Shown in pieces: positions 23,455 to 32,287 of a stretch of 32,358 nucleotides of DNA. The DNA is from Deltaproteobacteria bacterium. Lineage in GTDB: Bacteria; Bdellovibrionota; UBA1018; UBA923. The notes beneath the pieces were generated by a model, which was not told the DNA's origin, ran no database searches, and saw only the letters and a program-made list of their open reading frames with translations. The stretch spans positions 1 to 32,358 of the forward strand of contig JACPKS010000002.1 of NCBI GenBank assembly GCA_016186905.1, in the 5' to 3' direction. Within the stretch, counting starts at the first letter, position 1. Each line of letters starts with the position of its first letter. The position numbers were made by a program, and so were the translations under genes.

Positions 23455-23499
23455 TGTAAAAAAATCCGGTTGCCCTTCGGGCAACCGGATTTTTTTACA
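23455..23499 (-). terminator. Strong intrinsic terminator after the phosphatase gene
   Basis: A perfect inverted repeat with 21-bp arms (23455-23475 and 23479-23499) has the G+C-rich core CCGGTTGCCC-TTC-GGGCAACCGG flanked by A7 and T7 runs. It works in either direction. It lies about 55 bp after the stop of the minus-strand phosphatase gene and upstream of the crcB promoter, so it isolates the two units. Confidence 0.9.
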
Positions 23500-23554
23500 G
23501 TTAAACCACGAATCGCAAAATCCGAATACTTAAGACGGAAGGCCGCCGGGAATT

Positions 23555-24133
23555 TTAGTCTGGTTCGTATTCCGGGATCAGCTCGCAGATCGCATCCACG
23601 GGGCGGCCGGTCTTTTGGTCGAACGCGCACTTGAGTCCGCGTTCCAGGTCGGGATGAAAACCGCGTTCGAGCATCTCGGCGTACGCCGCGTCCGGAGTCC
23701 AACCCTGCACGAAAACGCGGTAGAGCCCGACGGCAAAACCGGTGCGATCCTCGCCATGGCGGCAATGCACGAAGAGCGTGGAGCCGGATGCGCTCAGTAA
23801 TACTGAAAGAACCTGTTCCATACGCTTGTGGGAAGGCTTGAAAAAAAGTGGCGCAAGTTGAATTGAGATGAAGCGTATTCCGTATTTTCGCGCTGCGATC
23901 CGTTCGGCTCGGATCTCGGAGTTCGTGGACTGGACATTGAGAACCGTCTGGATCTTGAGTTCCGCGAGTTCTTTGATGCCGGCGGCGCCAGGCAAACCGC
24001 CCCTCCACAGATCGGCGGAAACCTGACGTAGATTCGGAATTACCGACGTGGTTGTTTCGTGTGCCCGCGCGCCGACCGCTAGAAAAGATAAAAAGATCAG
24101 TGCAAGATGAAACGGAATTTTTTTCATTTTCAT
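23555..24133 (-). CDS. Exported dual-specificity/tyrosine-type phosphatase
   Basis: The 192-residue protein begins with a signal peptide (KKIPFHLALIFLSFLAVGAR, cleavage at ARA-HE). The Cys-phosphatase domain follows: LWRGGLPGAAGIKELAELKI, then VLNVQSTNSE, GIRFISIQLAPLFF and the P-loop FVHCRHGEDRTG with Cys124 and Arg130 (CX5R). The closest general type is the small dual-specificity-like phosphatase found in bacteria and plants. Export implies it acts in the periplasm or outside on an unknown phosphorylated substrate. The ATG at 24133 is only three bases from the predicted -10 box, so the second ATG (24125-24127, MKKIPFH) is the more likely start on a nearly leaderless mRNA. No Shine-Dalgarno is visible. 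Confidence 0.82.
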   Translation of the reverse strand: MKMKKIPFHLALIFLSFLAVGARAHETTTSVIPNLRQVSADLWRGGLPGAAGIKELAELKIQTVLNVQSTNSEIRAERIAARKYGIRFISIQLAPLFFKPSHKRMEQVLSVLLSASGSTLFVHCRHGEDRTGFAVGLYRVFVQGWTPDAAYAEMLERGFHPDLERGLKCAFDQKTGRPVDAICELIPEYEPD

Positions 24134-24136
24134 AGC

Positions 24137-24165
24137 TGTATATCAAATTTGACACATCGAGTCAA
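24137..24165 (-). promoter_or_regulatory. Promoter of the exported phosphatase gene
   Basis: On the minus strand TTGACT (24160-24165) and TATACA (24137-24142) are spaced by exactly 17 bp. The predicted start of transcription falls at about 24131-24129, at or inside the first ATG and just before the second. Confidence 0.6.
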
Positions 24166-24223
24166 TAATGCGCCTAATTACTTGAATTGACGCATATAGT
24201 GGCTTCAAGTAGGTTCCGACTCA

Positions 24224-25234
24224 ATGAGCTCCGAAACCGAAAAGGCCCTCCTCGAGCTGCCGGACCTGTTCGCGAAAAACTGGCCGGCAGCTCTCAGGCC
24301 GGCGCTTCCCATTCTCAAGAAGAAGAAATTCCGAAGCATCATGTTCGTCGGCACGGGCAGCTCGAACCACGTCGCGCACTGGGCGCAGTGGCTGGCCACG
24401 CACAATACGGGCATGGTGAGCCAGTCGCAGGCGACGTGGGATCTGCTCGCGGCGGATCAACGTCCCGACCCCGACTGTCTCGTCGTCGTGATCTCGCATC
24501 GCGGGAACCGGGGACTCACCGAGATCGTTCTTTCGAAAATGAAGTCGCATCCACACGTTTTGATTGCCGCTGAAGGCGCTCCGCGTACGAAAAAAGGGGG
24601 GTTCATCGCCGGGGCGAAAGCCGAAAAATCCAAAGCGCACACTCGCAGTCTTTTCGGCGCGATGTGCGCGATCTCGGAGCTTCTTTGCCACTTCATGCCG
24701 GCGACGAAGGCCGCGCGGCTGCGCGAGGAACGCCACCGATTCGGCGCCGCTTTGAAGGCGTATCGCGACGACGCCGTCCGCGCGGGCCATTGGGTGCCCA
24801 AAACCCATCGCGAGGGCGGGAGTCTGTATTTCGTGGGGGGCGGCCCCTTTCATCCCGTCGCCCGCGAGCTGGCGCTGAAGGCGCGCGAGATGGCGCGGAT
24901 TCCCTCGGGGGCGTTCGGCTTGGAGGAAATTCTTCACGGCCCGATCGTGAGCTTGCGCAAGGCGGACGAGGTCGTGCTGCTTCCTTCGATGAGCCCACCG
25001 GCAGACGATCTTGGGCGCTACCTGTACCTTGCGCGGATGGCGGAACTCGTGCAAAAGCTCGAAAAAACGAAGGTTACCGTGACGGTGCCGCGGTTTTCGC
25101 GCGCGATTCTTCTTGAAATCTCGAAGCTTGAGCCGTGCTGGCAGGCGCTGCTTTATCTCTATTGGGGGCAATGGGGGATGCTCGGGGCCGCATATCAGAG
25201 CGGGTTCGACCCCGACCGCAATCCCTACCTCTGA
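24224..25234 (+). CDS. SIS-domain sugar isomerase-like protein
   Basis: The 336-residue protein has two SIS (phosphosugar isomerase) domains as in the C-terminal half of GlmS. The first has IMFVGTGSSNHVAHWAQWLA and VVVISHRGNRGLTEIVLSK; the second has YFVGGGPFHPVARELALKAR and SGAFGLEEILHGPIVSLRKA. The EILHGP motif is typical of glucosamine-6-phosphate isomerase or deaminase-type proteins. No glutaminase domain is present. It could be an amino-sugar isomerase or deaminase, or a sugar-phosphate-binding regulator. An -10-like TATAGT at 24195-24200 precedes it, and the ATG has at best a weak AGG ten bases upstream. nadA follows after 18 bp. Confidence 0.82.
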   Translation: MSSETEKALLELPDLFAKNWPAALRPALPILKKKKFRSIMFVGTGSSNHVAHWAQWLATHNTGMVSQSQATWDLLAADQRPDPDCLVVVISHRGNRGLTEIVLSKMKSHPHVLIAAEGAPRTKKGGFIAGAKAEKSKAHTRSLFGAMCAISELLCHFMPATKAARLREERHRFGAALKAYRDDAVRAGHWVPKTHREGGSLYFVGGGPFHPVARELALKAREMARIPSGAFGLEEILHGPIVSLRKADEVVLLPSMSPPADDLGRYLYLARMAELVQKLEKTKVTVTVPRFSRAILLEISKLEPCWQALLYLYWGQWGMLGAAYQSGFDPDRNPYL

Positions 25235-25252
25235 TGTGGTAAAATACAGGCC

Positions 25253-26188
25253 ATGAAGGACATCTTCGACGAAATCGCGTCGCTTAAGAGAGAAAAAAAC
25301 GCGGTCATTCTAGCGCACTATTACCAGGAGCCCGACATTCAAGATGTCGCCGATTTCGTGGGCGACAGCCTCGAGCTCTCCAAGAAAGCGGCGGCCACCG
25401 GCGCGCGGATCATCGTGTTCGCGGGCGTGCACTTCATGGCCGAGACGGCGAAAATCTTGAATCCCGCGAAGAAGGTGCTTCTGCCGGATCTCAAAGCCGG
25501 CTGCTCGCTTGCCGATTCGTGCCCTCCGGCGCCGTTCGCGCTTTTTAAGGCGAAGTATCCGGGCGCGGTCGTGATCTCCTACATCAACTGCTCGGCCGAG
25601 ATCAAAGCGCTCAGCGACTATATCTGCACGAGCAGCAACGCCGAAAAAATCGTCCGCTCGATCTCACCGGACAAGACGATCATCTTCGCGCCCGACAAGA
25701 ACCTCGGCGCATATCTTGTGAAGAAGACCGGGCGTCCGATGGCGCTCTGGCAAGGCTCCTGCATCGTGCACGAGACGTTTTCCGAGAAGAAGATCGTGCA
25801 GCTCAAGACCCGCTATCCCGACGCGCTCGTGATCGCGCATCCGGAATGCGAGGAACCGATCCTGAAGCTCGCCGACCACATCGGCTCGACCTCTAGCCTC
25901 TTGAAGTTCACGCAGCAAAATCCCGCAAGGCAGTTCATCGTCGTCACCGAGGCGGGCATCATCCATCAGATGAAAAAAGCCTCGCCCGGCAAGGAATTCT
26001 TTGCCGGGCCGCCCGACGACGGCGCCGAAACCGCCGCGTGCGGATGCAACGAGTGTCCGCACATGAAGAGGAATACGCTCGAAAAACTCCGCGATTGTTT
26101 GAGGGATGAGACGCCGGAAATCGTTCTGGGCGAACCGTTGCGGATCAAAGCGCTGGTACCGATCGAGAGGATGCTCGCGCTTTCGTGA
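25253..26188 (+). CDS. nadA: Quinolinate synthase NadA
   Basis: NadA condenses iminoaspartate with dihydroxyacetone phosphate to give quinolinate, the pyridine ring precursor of NAD, using a [4Fe-4S] cluster. The 311-residue protein shows [64 protein letters not shown] and [11 protein letters not shown]. Cluster Cys candidates are Cys84 ([10 protein letters not shown]), Cys170 ([10 protein letters not shown]) and one of the group CGCNECP (263-268), at the positions known from Thermotoga NadA. It is the short form without a long N-terminal extension. nadB and nadC are not in the window. A clear terminator follows. Confidence 0.95.
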   Translation: MKDIFDEIASLKREKNAVILAHYYQEPDIQDVADFVGDSLELSKKAAATGARIIVFAGVHFMAETAKILNPAKKVLLPDLKAGCSLADSCPPAPFALFKAKYPGAVVISYINCSAEIKALSDYICTSSNAEKIVRSISPDKTIIFAPDKNLGAYLVKKTGRPMALWQGSCIVHETFSEKKIVQLKTRYPDALVIAHPECEEPILKLADHIGSTSSLLKFTQQNPARQFIVVTEAGIIHQMKKASPGKEFFAGPPDDGAETAACGCNECPHMKRNTLEKLRDCLRDETPEIVLGEPLRIKALVPIERMLALS

Positions 26189-26209
26189 TTTCATGCCTGC
26201 CAAAAAAGA

Positions 26210-26241
26210 AAAAGGAGCGGGCCCTTGGCCTCGCTCCTTTT
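26210..26241 (+). terminator. Intrinsic terminator after nadA
   Basis: AAAAGGAGCG (26210-26219) pairs with CGCTCCTTTT (26232-26241), and the loop holds a second small stem GGCC-CTT-GGCC with a one-base bulge. The 3' side ends in TTTT, 22 bp after the nadA stop. Confidence 0.8.
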
Positions 26242-26295
26242 GGAACACTTAAAGCGTTCAACTGCTAGAGGGCCGTGCCGGGCGGCCGGCCCTGA

Positions 26296-26360
26296 CAGTG
26301 CCTTGCGGCGCTTTTCCGCCGCGCCTAACGGCACTGCTTTCTGCCGCGCCTAACGGCGCG
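26296..26360. repeat. G+C-rich hairpins with a 15-bp direct repeat
   Basis: The sequence GCCGCGCCTAACGGC occurs twice, at 26318-26332 and 26343-26357. CAGTGCC (26296-26302) pairs with GGCACTG (26330-26336) around an inner stem GCGGCG/CGCCGC, and CGCGCC-TAAC-GGCGCG forms a separate hairpin at 26345-26360. The latter lies 5 bp after the stop of the minus-strand micro-gene and may end or protect its transcript, although no T run follows. Confidence 0.6.
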
Positions 26361-26365
26361 AGAAG

Positions 26366-26428
26366 TTACTTCTTCTTTTTCTTGGCAGTTTTCTTGGCAG
26401 CTTTTTTCTTCGTTTTTTTCTTAGCCAT
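26366..26428 (-). CDS. Lysine-rich 20-residue micro-protein
   Basis: On the minus strand a perfect AGGAGG (26435-26440) stands six bases before the ATG at 26426-26428. The 21-codon frame reads MAKKKTKKKAAKKTAKKKKK and stops with TAA at 26366-26368. Fourteen of 20 residues are Lys; the rest are Ala, Thr and the initial Met, the composition of histone-H1-like or AlgP-type tails that bind nucleic acid or polyanions. The strong ribosome binding site on an otherwise non-coding strand argues for a real gene. The long plus-strand frame over the same bases (rich in Phe and Leu) is its antisense shadow. The product may be a nucleoid or RNA-binding peptide; function unknown. Confidence 0.6.
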   Translation of the reverse strand: MAKKKTKKKAAKKTAKKKKK

Positions 26429-26647
26429 CTCTGGCCTCCTTTTTTATTCGAGTCGCGCCGAAAATCCGTTTCCGGCGACCCGATGTTTACCGCACATCTT
26501 TTACGACCACTGTTTTCAGACCGCTGTCGTCACGACGTTCTTCCGTTTTGGAAGTACATGTTAAATATGTTACTCAATGCGGTGGAAATTCCAAAATTTA
26601 TTTCACACCGCGGTGGAATTTTTTTTCGGGTGAAGTGAGGAACGAAA

Positions 26648-27331
26648 ATGCGAACGTCAAGCAGAAATCTGAAATTTCTCGCGAAGGGGAAAATCTTCGT
26701 CGCGCTCGCGCTCGGTGTTTCGATCGCGTGTCGCGTTCTTGCCGGAACTTCCTCCGCGTCCGCGGACCGTTCGGGGCTTCTCGACGAGCTCAGGAAAAGC
26801 TACGGCGATTCGAAAACGCTCGTTGCGCGGTTCACGCAGAAGCGCAAAAACATTCTCGGCGAAGTGAAGGAGTCGTCTGGCACGATCGAAGTGAAACGTC
26901 CGAATAAATTCCGGTGGGAGACTTTCGCTCCGGAAAAATCACTTCTCGTCGCGAACGCGAAGCGCGTTTGGTACTACACGCCCCCGTTTCGTTCGGGCGA
27001 GAAGGGCCAACTTATGATCCGGAAGTCGACCGACGTGCAATCGCAGGTGGCCATCGATCTTCTCGCAGGCAGCGCCGATTTGAAGAAGGCGTTTCACGCG
27101 CAACGGCTCGGCGAGCAGCACTATGAGCTCAAGCCCATCAAATCCGCCGGCGATATCAGCAAGATAGAGCTCTTTCTTGAAAGGTCGACAAAATTAGTTT
27201 ATAAGATCGTGCTTACGCATTCGACGGGGAACGAAACGGAGCTGGCGCTGCAGAATGTGAAGCTTGGGACTCGGCTCGACGACTCCCGCTTCGAATTCAA
27301 GGCGCCGCCGGGAACCGAGGAGATTCGTTAG
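26648..27331 (+). CDS. lolA: LolA-like outer-membrane lipoprotein carrier protein
   Basis: LolA takes mature lipoproteins from LolCDE at the inner membrane and carries them through the periplasm. The 227-residue product has a basic N-terminus followed by a signal core (IFVALALGVSIACRVLAG). It has the family segments LVARFTQKRKNILGEVKES, SSGTIEVKRPNKFRWETFAP, VANAKRVWYYTP and, near the end, TELALQNVKLGTRLDDSRFE with FKAPPGTEEI. The ATG follows GTGAGG at eight bases. yajQ starts 8 bp after its stop. It fits with the lipoprotein encoded at 8181. Confidence 0.9.
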   Translation: MRTSSRNLKFLAKGKIFVALALGVSIACRVLAGTSSASADRSGLLDELRKSYGDSKTLVARFTQKRKNILGEVKESSGTIEVKRPNKFRWETFAPEKSLLVANAKRVWYYTPPFRSGEKGQLMIRKSTDVQSQVAIDLLAGSADLKKAFHAQRLGEQHYELKPIKSAGDISKIELFLERSTKLVYKIVLTHSTGNETELALQNVKLGTRLDDSRFEFKAPPGTEEIR

Positions 27332-27339
27332 GATTGAAG

Positions 27340-27825
27340 ATGCCCACTTTTGACATCGTTTCAAAGACCGATAAACAGGAAGTCGACAACGCGGTCAATA
27401 TCGCGAAGAAGGAACTTTCCAACCGTTTCGATTTCAAGGGTTGCAAATCCACGATCGAATACGCCAGCGAGGAGATCGTCCTCGTGGCCGACGACGACTT
27501 CAAGCTCAAGCAGCTCAAAGAAATCCTCGAGAGCAAGGTCACCAAACGCGGCATTTCGCTCTTGGCGCTCGACTACCAGAAGCTCGAGGACGCGACGCTG
27601 GGCACCCTCAGGCAGAAGATCAAGCTCAAGCAGGGTGTCGATAAGGACCGCGCGCGCAAGATCATCCAAATCATCAAAGACACCAAGCTCAAGGTTCAGG
27701 CCCAGCTCATGGACGACCAGGTCAGGGTGACCGCCAAGAAAATCGACGATCTCCAGGCGGTCATCGCGACGCTTAAGCGTTCCGACATCGATCTTCCGCT
27801 TCAGTTCGTGAACATGCGGGCCTAA
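27340..27825 (+). CDS. yajQ: YajQ family nucleotide-binding protein (DUF520)
   Basis: The 161-residue protein matches YajQ throughout: MPTFDIVSKTDKQEVDNAVN, KKELSNRFDFKGCKSTIEY, KRGISLLALDYQKLEDATLG, QGVDKDRARKIIQIIKDTKL and IATLKRSDIDLPLQFVNMR. The ATG at 27340 matches the family N-terminus exactly; a TTG six bases upstream would add two residues. YajQ proteins are small cytoplasmic two-domain proteins reported to bind nucleotides, and in some species cyclic di-GMP, and to influence transcription. Cotranscription with lolA and rimO is likely (8 and 23 bp gaps). Confidence 0.95.
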   Translation: MPTFDIVSKTDKQEVDNAVNIAKKELSNRFDFKGCKSTIEYASEEIVLVADDDFKLKQLKEILESKVTKRGISLLALDYQKLEDATLGTLRQKIKLKQGVDKDRARKIIQIIKDTKLKVQAQLMDDQVRVTAKKIDDLQAVIATLKRSDIDLPLQFVNMRA

Positions 27826-27848
27826 GAGACGCAGCCGTAAAGGAAGTT

Positions 27849-29237
27849 ATGCAGGCAGTGCCCCCGACGTCACAAGCCAGCCGGAACGTCCACTTCGTAA
27901 GCCTCGGGTGCCCGAAGAACCTCGTCGATTCGCAGGTGATGCTGGGCCTTTTGAAGTCGGGTCGGTACGTGGTGGTGAACGAGCCCGCCGACGCCGACGT
28001 CATCGTCGTGAACACCTGCGGCTTCATCGAATCGTCCAAGAAAGAAAGCGTCGACGCGATCCTCGAAATGGCCGAGTACAAAGACTCGGGCCGCTGCGAC
28101 GCGCTCGTCGTGGCGGGCTGCCTTGCCCAGCGCTACAAGGATCAGCTGCGGAAGGAAATGCCCGAGGTCGATCTCTTCATCGGCACCGGCGAGTACCAGC
28201 GCATCGCCGAGCTCGTCGACTGGGCGAGAAAAGGGGAGCTTCCGCGGCGGGCCTACGTGAACAAGCCCGCGTTCATCCACACCGAAGCGCATCCGAGGCT
28301 TCAGACCGGGCAGTTTTTCTCGGCGTACCTTAAAATTTCAGAGGGCTGCAACCGCCGCTGCAGCTTTTGCATTATTCCCAAACTGCGCGGCAACACGCGT
28401 TCGCGCGCGGTGGAGTCGCTCGTCGAGGAAGCGCGCCGGCTCGCCAGCCAGGGCGTGAAGGAACTCAATCTCATCGCGCAGGATCTGACCGAGTACGGGA
28501 TGGAGTTTCGTTACCGGCGGATGACGCTTGAGAAGCTTTTGCCCGCGCTCGCGAAGATCGACGGCATCGAGTGGATTCGTCTCTTTTACGCGTACCCCGA
28601 CCAGTTCTCGGATGAATTGATCGACATCATGGCGCGCGAGCCCAAGATCGTGAAGTACCTCGACATGCCGATCCAGCACACGAGCGACCGCATTTTAAAG
28701 CTCATGAACCGCAAGTTCACGCGAAAGGAAATTTTCGATTTCATCGGCAAGCTTCGCGAGAAGATGCCCGACATCCATCTGCGGACGTCGACGATCGCGG
28801 GTTTTCCATCGGAAACCGAGGAGGAGTTCGAGGCGTTCCTCGACGATCTGCGCTCGCTCAAGTTCGATCACCTGGGCGCGTTCGCGTATTCGCGCGAGGA
28901 AGACACCAAGGCCGCCGAACTTCCGGTCCAGCTTCCGATGAAAACGCGCGTGGCCCGCCAACGGCGCATCCGCAAACTCCATGAGGAATATTCCATCCTC
29001 CGCAACAAATCCCAGGTCGGGAAAGAATTCACGGTTCTCGTCGAAGGCGTTTCCGAGGAAACGGAGCTTCTCTTAAAGGGCCGGCACTTCGGCCAGGCCC
29101 CCGAGATCGACGGCCAGGTGCTCATCAACGACGGCACGGCGGCGCCTGGCGACCTTGTGCGCGTGCGCATCACCGAGACGCTGCCTTATGATCTTGTGGG
29201 CGGGATCATATGCGAGGGTCAAGTCGCTGCCTATTAA
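27849..29237 (+). CDS. rimO: Ribosomal protein S12 methylthiotransferase RimO
   Basis: RimO is a radical-SAM enzyme with two [4Fe-4S] clusters that adds a methylthio group to an aspartate of ribosomal protein S12. The 462-residue protein has the N-terminal MTTase domain (FVSLGCPKNLVDSQVMLGLL, VVNTCGFIESSKKESVDAIL, VAGCLAQRYKDQL, giving its three cluster Cys). The radical-SAM motif follows in SEGCNRRCSFCIIPKLRGN, then LIAQDLTEYGM and DMPIQHTSDRILKLMNRK. The C-terminal TRAM domain is present. The tail region VRVRITETLPYDLVGGI is typical of RimO rather than MiaB. AAGGA precedes the ATG. Confidence 0.96.
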   Translation: MQAVPPTSQASRNVHFVSLGCPKNLVDSQVMLGLLKSGRYVVVNEPADADVIVVNTCGFIESSKKESVDAILEMAEYKDSGRCDALVVAGCLAQRYKDQLRKEMPEVDLFIGTGEYQRIAELVDWARKGELPRRAYVNKPAFIHTEAHPRLQTGQFFSAYLKISEGCNRRCSFCIIPKLRGNTRSRAVESLVEEARRLASQGVKELNLIAQDLTEYGMEFRYRRMTLEKLLPALAKIDGIEWIRLFYAYPDQFSDELIDIMAREPKIVKYLDMPIQHTSDRILKLMNRKFTRKEIFDFIGKLREKMPDIHLRTSTIAGFPSETEEEFEAFLDDLRSLKFDHLGAFAYSREEDTKAAELPVQLPMKTRVARQRRIRKLHEEYSILRNKSQVGKEFTVLVEGVSEETELLLKGRHFGQAPEIDGQVLINDGTAAPGDLVRVRITETLPYDLVGGIICEGQVAAY

Positions 29238-29325
29238 ACGCCGCTAAGAAGTCATTGTATTTTTCAGGTGCATTTTCTTTTTTACAGAATTTCTTAATCT
29301 GTTCGAGCTTTACGGGATGTTTCAA
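29206..29325 (-). CDS. Possible 39-residue partner of the winged-helix gene
   Basis: A TTG codon (29323-29325) overlaps the TGA of the winged-helix gene, and the frame runs 39 codons to a TGA at 29206-29208, overlapping the 3' end of rimO by 32 bp on the other strand. The product (KHPVKLEQIKKFCKKENAPE, then KYNDFLAAFNRQRLDP) looks protein-like, with amphipathic helices. The overlap would couple translation, but no ATG or Shine-Dalgarno is seen. It could equally be a remnant of a longer gene. Confidence 0.25.
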   Translation of the reverse strand: MKHPVKLEQIKKFCKKENAPEKYNDFLAAFNRQRLDPRI

Positions 29326-29639
29326 GGTCCAGGTCTCATTCTTTCTCTGAAATATTTATCGATTAAAGACCGAGGAAGACACCTAAGTTCTTTATCGAGT
29401 AATGCTTTCAATTCTTTTAACATCATAAATCTAGGGTTCCATTGAAACACTCGGGTTTTGCCGAAAGATCGACTTACGAGAACCCCCTCTCGCTCAAGTT
29501 TGATCAGCTGTCTTTGAATTTGGCTTACCGGCTTACCCATCACATTCGCTATTCTTTTGGCGTAACCCGCACCATAGTTCACCATGTAGAGAAGAACAAA
29601 TTCCGCTGTTTCATTTCCAAATAGCGTCGGCAGAAGCAT
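29322..29639 (-). CDS. Winged-helix transcriptional regulator
   Basis: The 105-residue protein is a small winged-helix regulator of the ArsR/MarR-like type often found as the regulator of toxin-antitoxin-like pairs: FGNETAEFVLLYMVNYGAGY, AKRIANVMGKPVSQIQRQLI, KLEREGVLVSRSFGKTRVFQ and WNPRFMMLKELKALLDKELR. In this family the end usually runs into a basic RRPRRAGKP-like tail; here it ends RERMRPGP. AGAGG stands five bases before the ATG. A cluster of ACCTT/AAGGT half-sites lies 14-41 bp upstream of the ATG, suggesting autorepression. No nucleotidyltransferase or HEPN partner gene follows, only a possible 39-codon frame. The gene and its upstream region are A+T-richer than the flanks, in keeping with acquisition. 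Confidence 0.8.
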   Translation of the reverse strand: MLLPTLFGNETAEFVLLYMVNYGAGYAKRIANVMGKPVSQIQRQLIKLEREGVLVSRSFGKTRVFQWNPRFMMLKELKALLDKELRCLPRSLIDKYFRERMRPGP

Positions 29640-29652
29640 ACAAACCTCTTTC

Positions 29653-29680
29653 TAAGGTTATATTACCTTAAATTAAGGTA
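29653..29680 (-). promoter_or_regulatory. Operator cluster of the winged-helix gene
   Basis: Two overlapping palindromes share half-sites: TAAGGT-TATATT-ACCTTA (29653-29670) and TACCTTAAATTAAGGTA (29664-29680). They lie just upstream of the minus-strand ATG at 29639. A TTGAAA about 20 bp further upstream may be the -35 box, so binding would cover the promoter. Confidence 0.6.
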
Positions 29681-29830
29681 TATTTATATGCCGGTCTTTT
29701 CAAGTGGCTTGAGCCTATTTTTCTTCAGCAGGGCCTCTTTGTTTGCTGGTACCGAGGGCTGATTAACCTAACGAAAGCAAAGGGTTGCGGAAAGCGCTAA
29801 AAAGGCTTTTCTGCTGAAGCGGATCTGCGG

Positions 29831-30907
29831 TCACTGATTCCCGCTGCCTGCTGCCTTGCGCAAATCCCGCCATGATTTTCCCTCGCGCGCGCGGCGATCG
29901 AGCTGAAACTTCGAGACGGCCTTCATGTGTTCTTCATACGTCGAAGTGAACTCGTGCGTGCCGTCGTTGTGCGAGACGAAGTAGAGGTACGGCGTGGGAT
30001 TGGGATAAAGAGCCGCGAGGATCGCGTCTTTGCCGGGGTTCGCGATGGGGCCGATGGGCAGGCCTGGAATGACGTACGTGTTGTATGGCGATGCCGCGCG
30101 CAGATCGGCCTTTCTTAGGTTTCCGTCGAAATCTTTTTTGCCATAGATCGCGGTTGGGTCGCTTTGCAGCTTCATCTTTCTGCGAAGACGGTTATGGAAC
30201 ACCGACGAGATCATCGCGCGCTCTTCGGGCGCGCCCGTTTCTTTCTCGATGATGCTCGCAAGCGTTACGATCTGGTGCGCGTTAAATCCCAACTGACGGG
30301 CTCGTTCCATGAGCTCAGGGGTAAAGAGCGAAAGCGTGCGGCGTACCATCTGACGGATGATCTCTTCCTCCGGCATCCTGCGTCCGATGAGGTAGGTCTC
30401 GGGGAAAAGATAGCCTTCGAGGTTCTTGTTCGGAGCCGAAATGCCCACGGAGCTGATAAAGGCGGGATCGCGGCAGAGCCGCTCGAACCTTGTCCCGCTG
30501 CCAGGACGAATGCTTTCGATTATCGAGACGATCTGATCGAGATTATACCCTTCGGGAACGGTAAACGGGATTCCGTACGAGATTCCTGACATCAGTACGG
30601 TCAGCACCTCGTCGGGACGCATGGCCGTCGTAAAGCGGTAGTCGCCGGCCCGGATCTTCTGGTTTTTTCCGGTGAAACGGCCATACCAATAGAAAAGGGA
30701 CGCATTTGAGACGATGCCCGAGCGCTCAAGATCGCGGGCGATGGCTTGCGGGGACTCGTTTTTGCGGACTTCGTAAAAAACCGCGCGGGAAGGGAGGCTT
30801 GAGGCAGGGCGCATCCAGAAATGAACGAGCTTATAGGTGACTGCCACGACAGCCGCTGAGATGACGAGCAAGAGCGTGCCGGCGATGATTCCTCTTGATA
30901 TGGTCAC
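29831..30907 (-). CDS. mltG: Endolytic murein transglycosylase MltG
   Basis: MltG cleaves nascent peptidoglycan strands at the inner membrane and helps set their length. The start is a GTG (30905-30907) with GAGG five bases upstream. The 358-residue protein has one N-terminal membrane anchor (GIIAGTLLLVISAAVVAVTY) and a LysM-like region (FYEVRKNESPQAIARDLERS, IRAGDYRFTTAM). The YceG domain has GYLFPETYLIGR, ASIIEKETGAPEER with catalytic Glu221 (Glu218 in E. coli), SVFHNRLRRKMKLQSDPTAI, SPYNTYVIPGLPIGPIANPG and YFVSHNDGTHEFTSTYEEH. It is complete. It is divergent from rho, with 105 bp between the starts. Confidence 0.96.
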   Translation of the reverse strand: MTISRGIIAGTLLLVISAAVVAVTYKLVHFWMRPASSLPSRAVFYEVRKNESPQAIARDLERSGIVSNASLFYWYGRFTGKNQKIRAGDYRFTTAMRPDEVLTVLMSGISYGIPFTVPEGYNLDQIVSIIESIRPGSGTRFERLCRDPAFISSVGISAPNKNLEGYLFPETYLIGRRMPEEEIIRQMVRRTLSLFTPELMERARQLGFNAHQIVTLASIIEKETGAPEERAMISSVFHNRLRRKMKLQSDPTAIYGKKDFDGNLRKADLRAASPYNTYVIPGLPIGPIANPGKDAILAALYPNPTPYLYFVSHNDGTHEFTSTYEEHMKAVSKFQLDRRAREGKSWRDLRKAAGSGNQ

Positions 30908-31012
30908 GAGTTCCTCGTAAGTATAATCTATAACCTACGAATAATGTCCACTGTGCTTTAAATCAAATACAGACTTTCTCTGAATGCTAAACCCACCAAC
31001 TAAGGAGTGTTC

Positions 31013-32260
<1,248 letters not shown>

Positions 32261-32287
32261 CGGGCGGAGGGCATCGGAAACCATCAA

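Noticed and set aside
23375..23460. Fluoride riboswitch before crcB
   Set aside because: I looked on the minus strand for the conserved GGNGAUGG and CUGAUG segments and found neither; the predicted leader is too short.
26298..26564. 88-codon plus-strand frame rich in Phe
   Set aside because: It is the antisense of the Lys-rich micro-gene plus hairpins and has no ribosome binding site.
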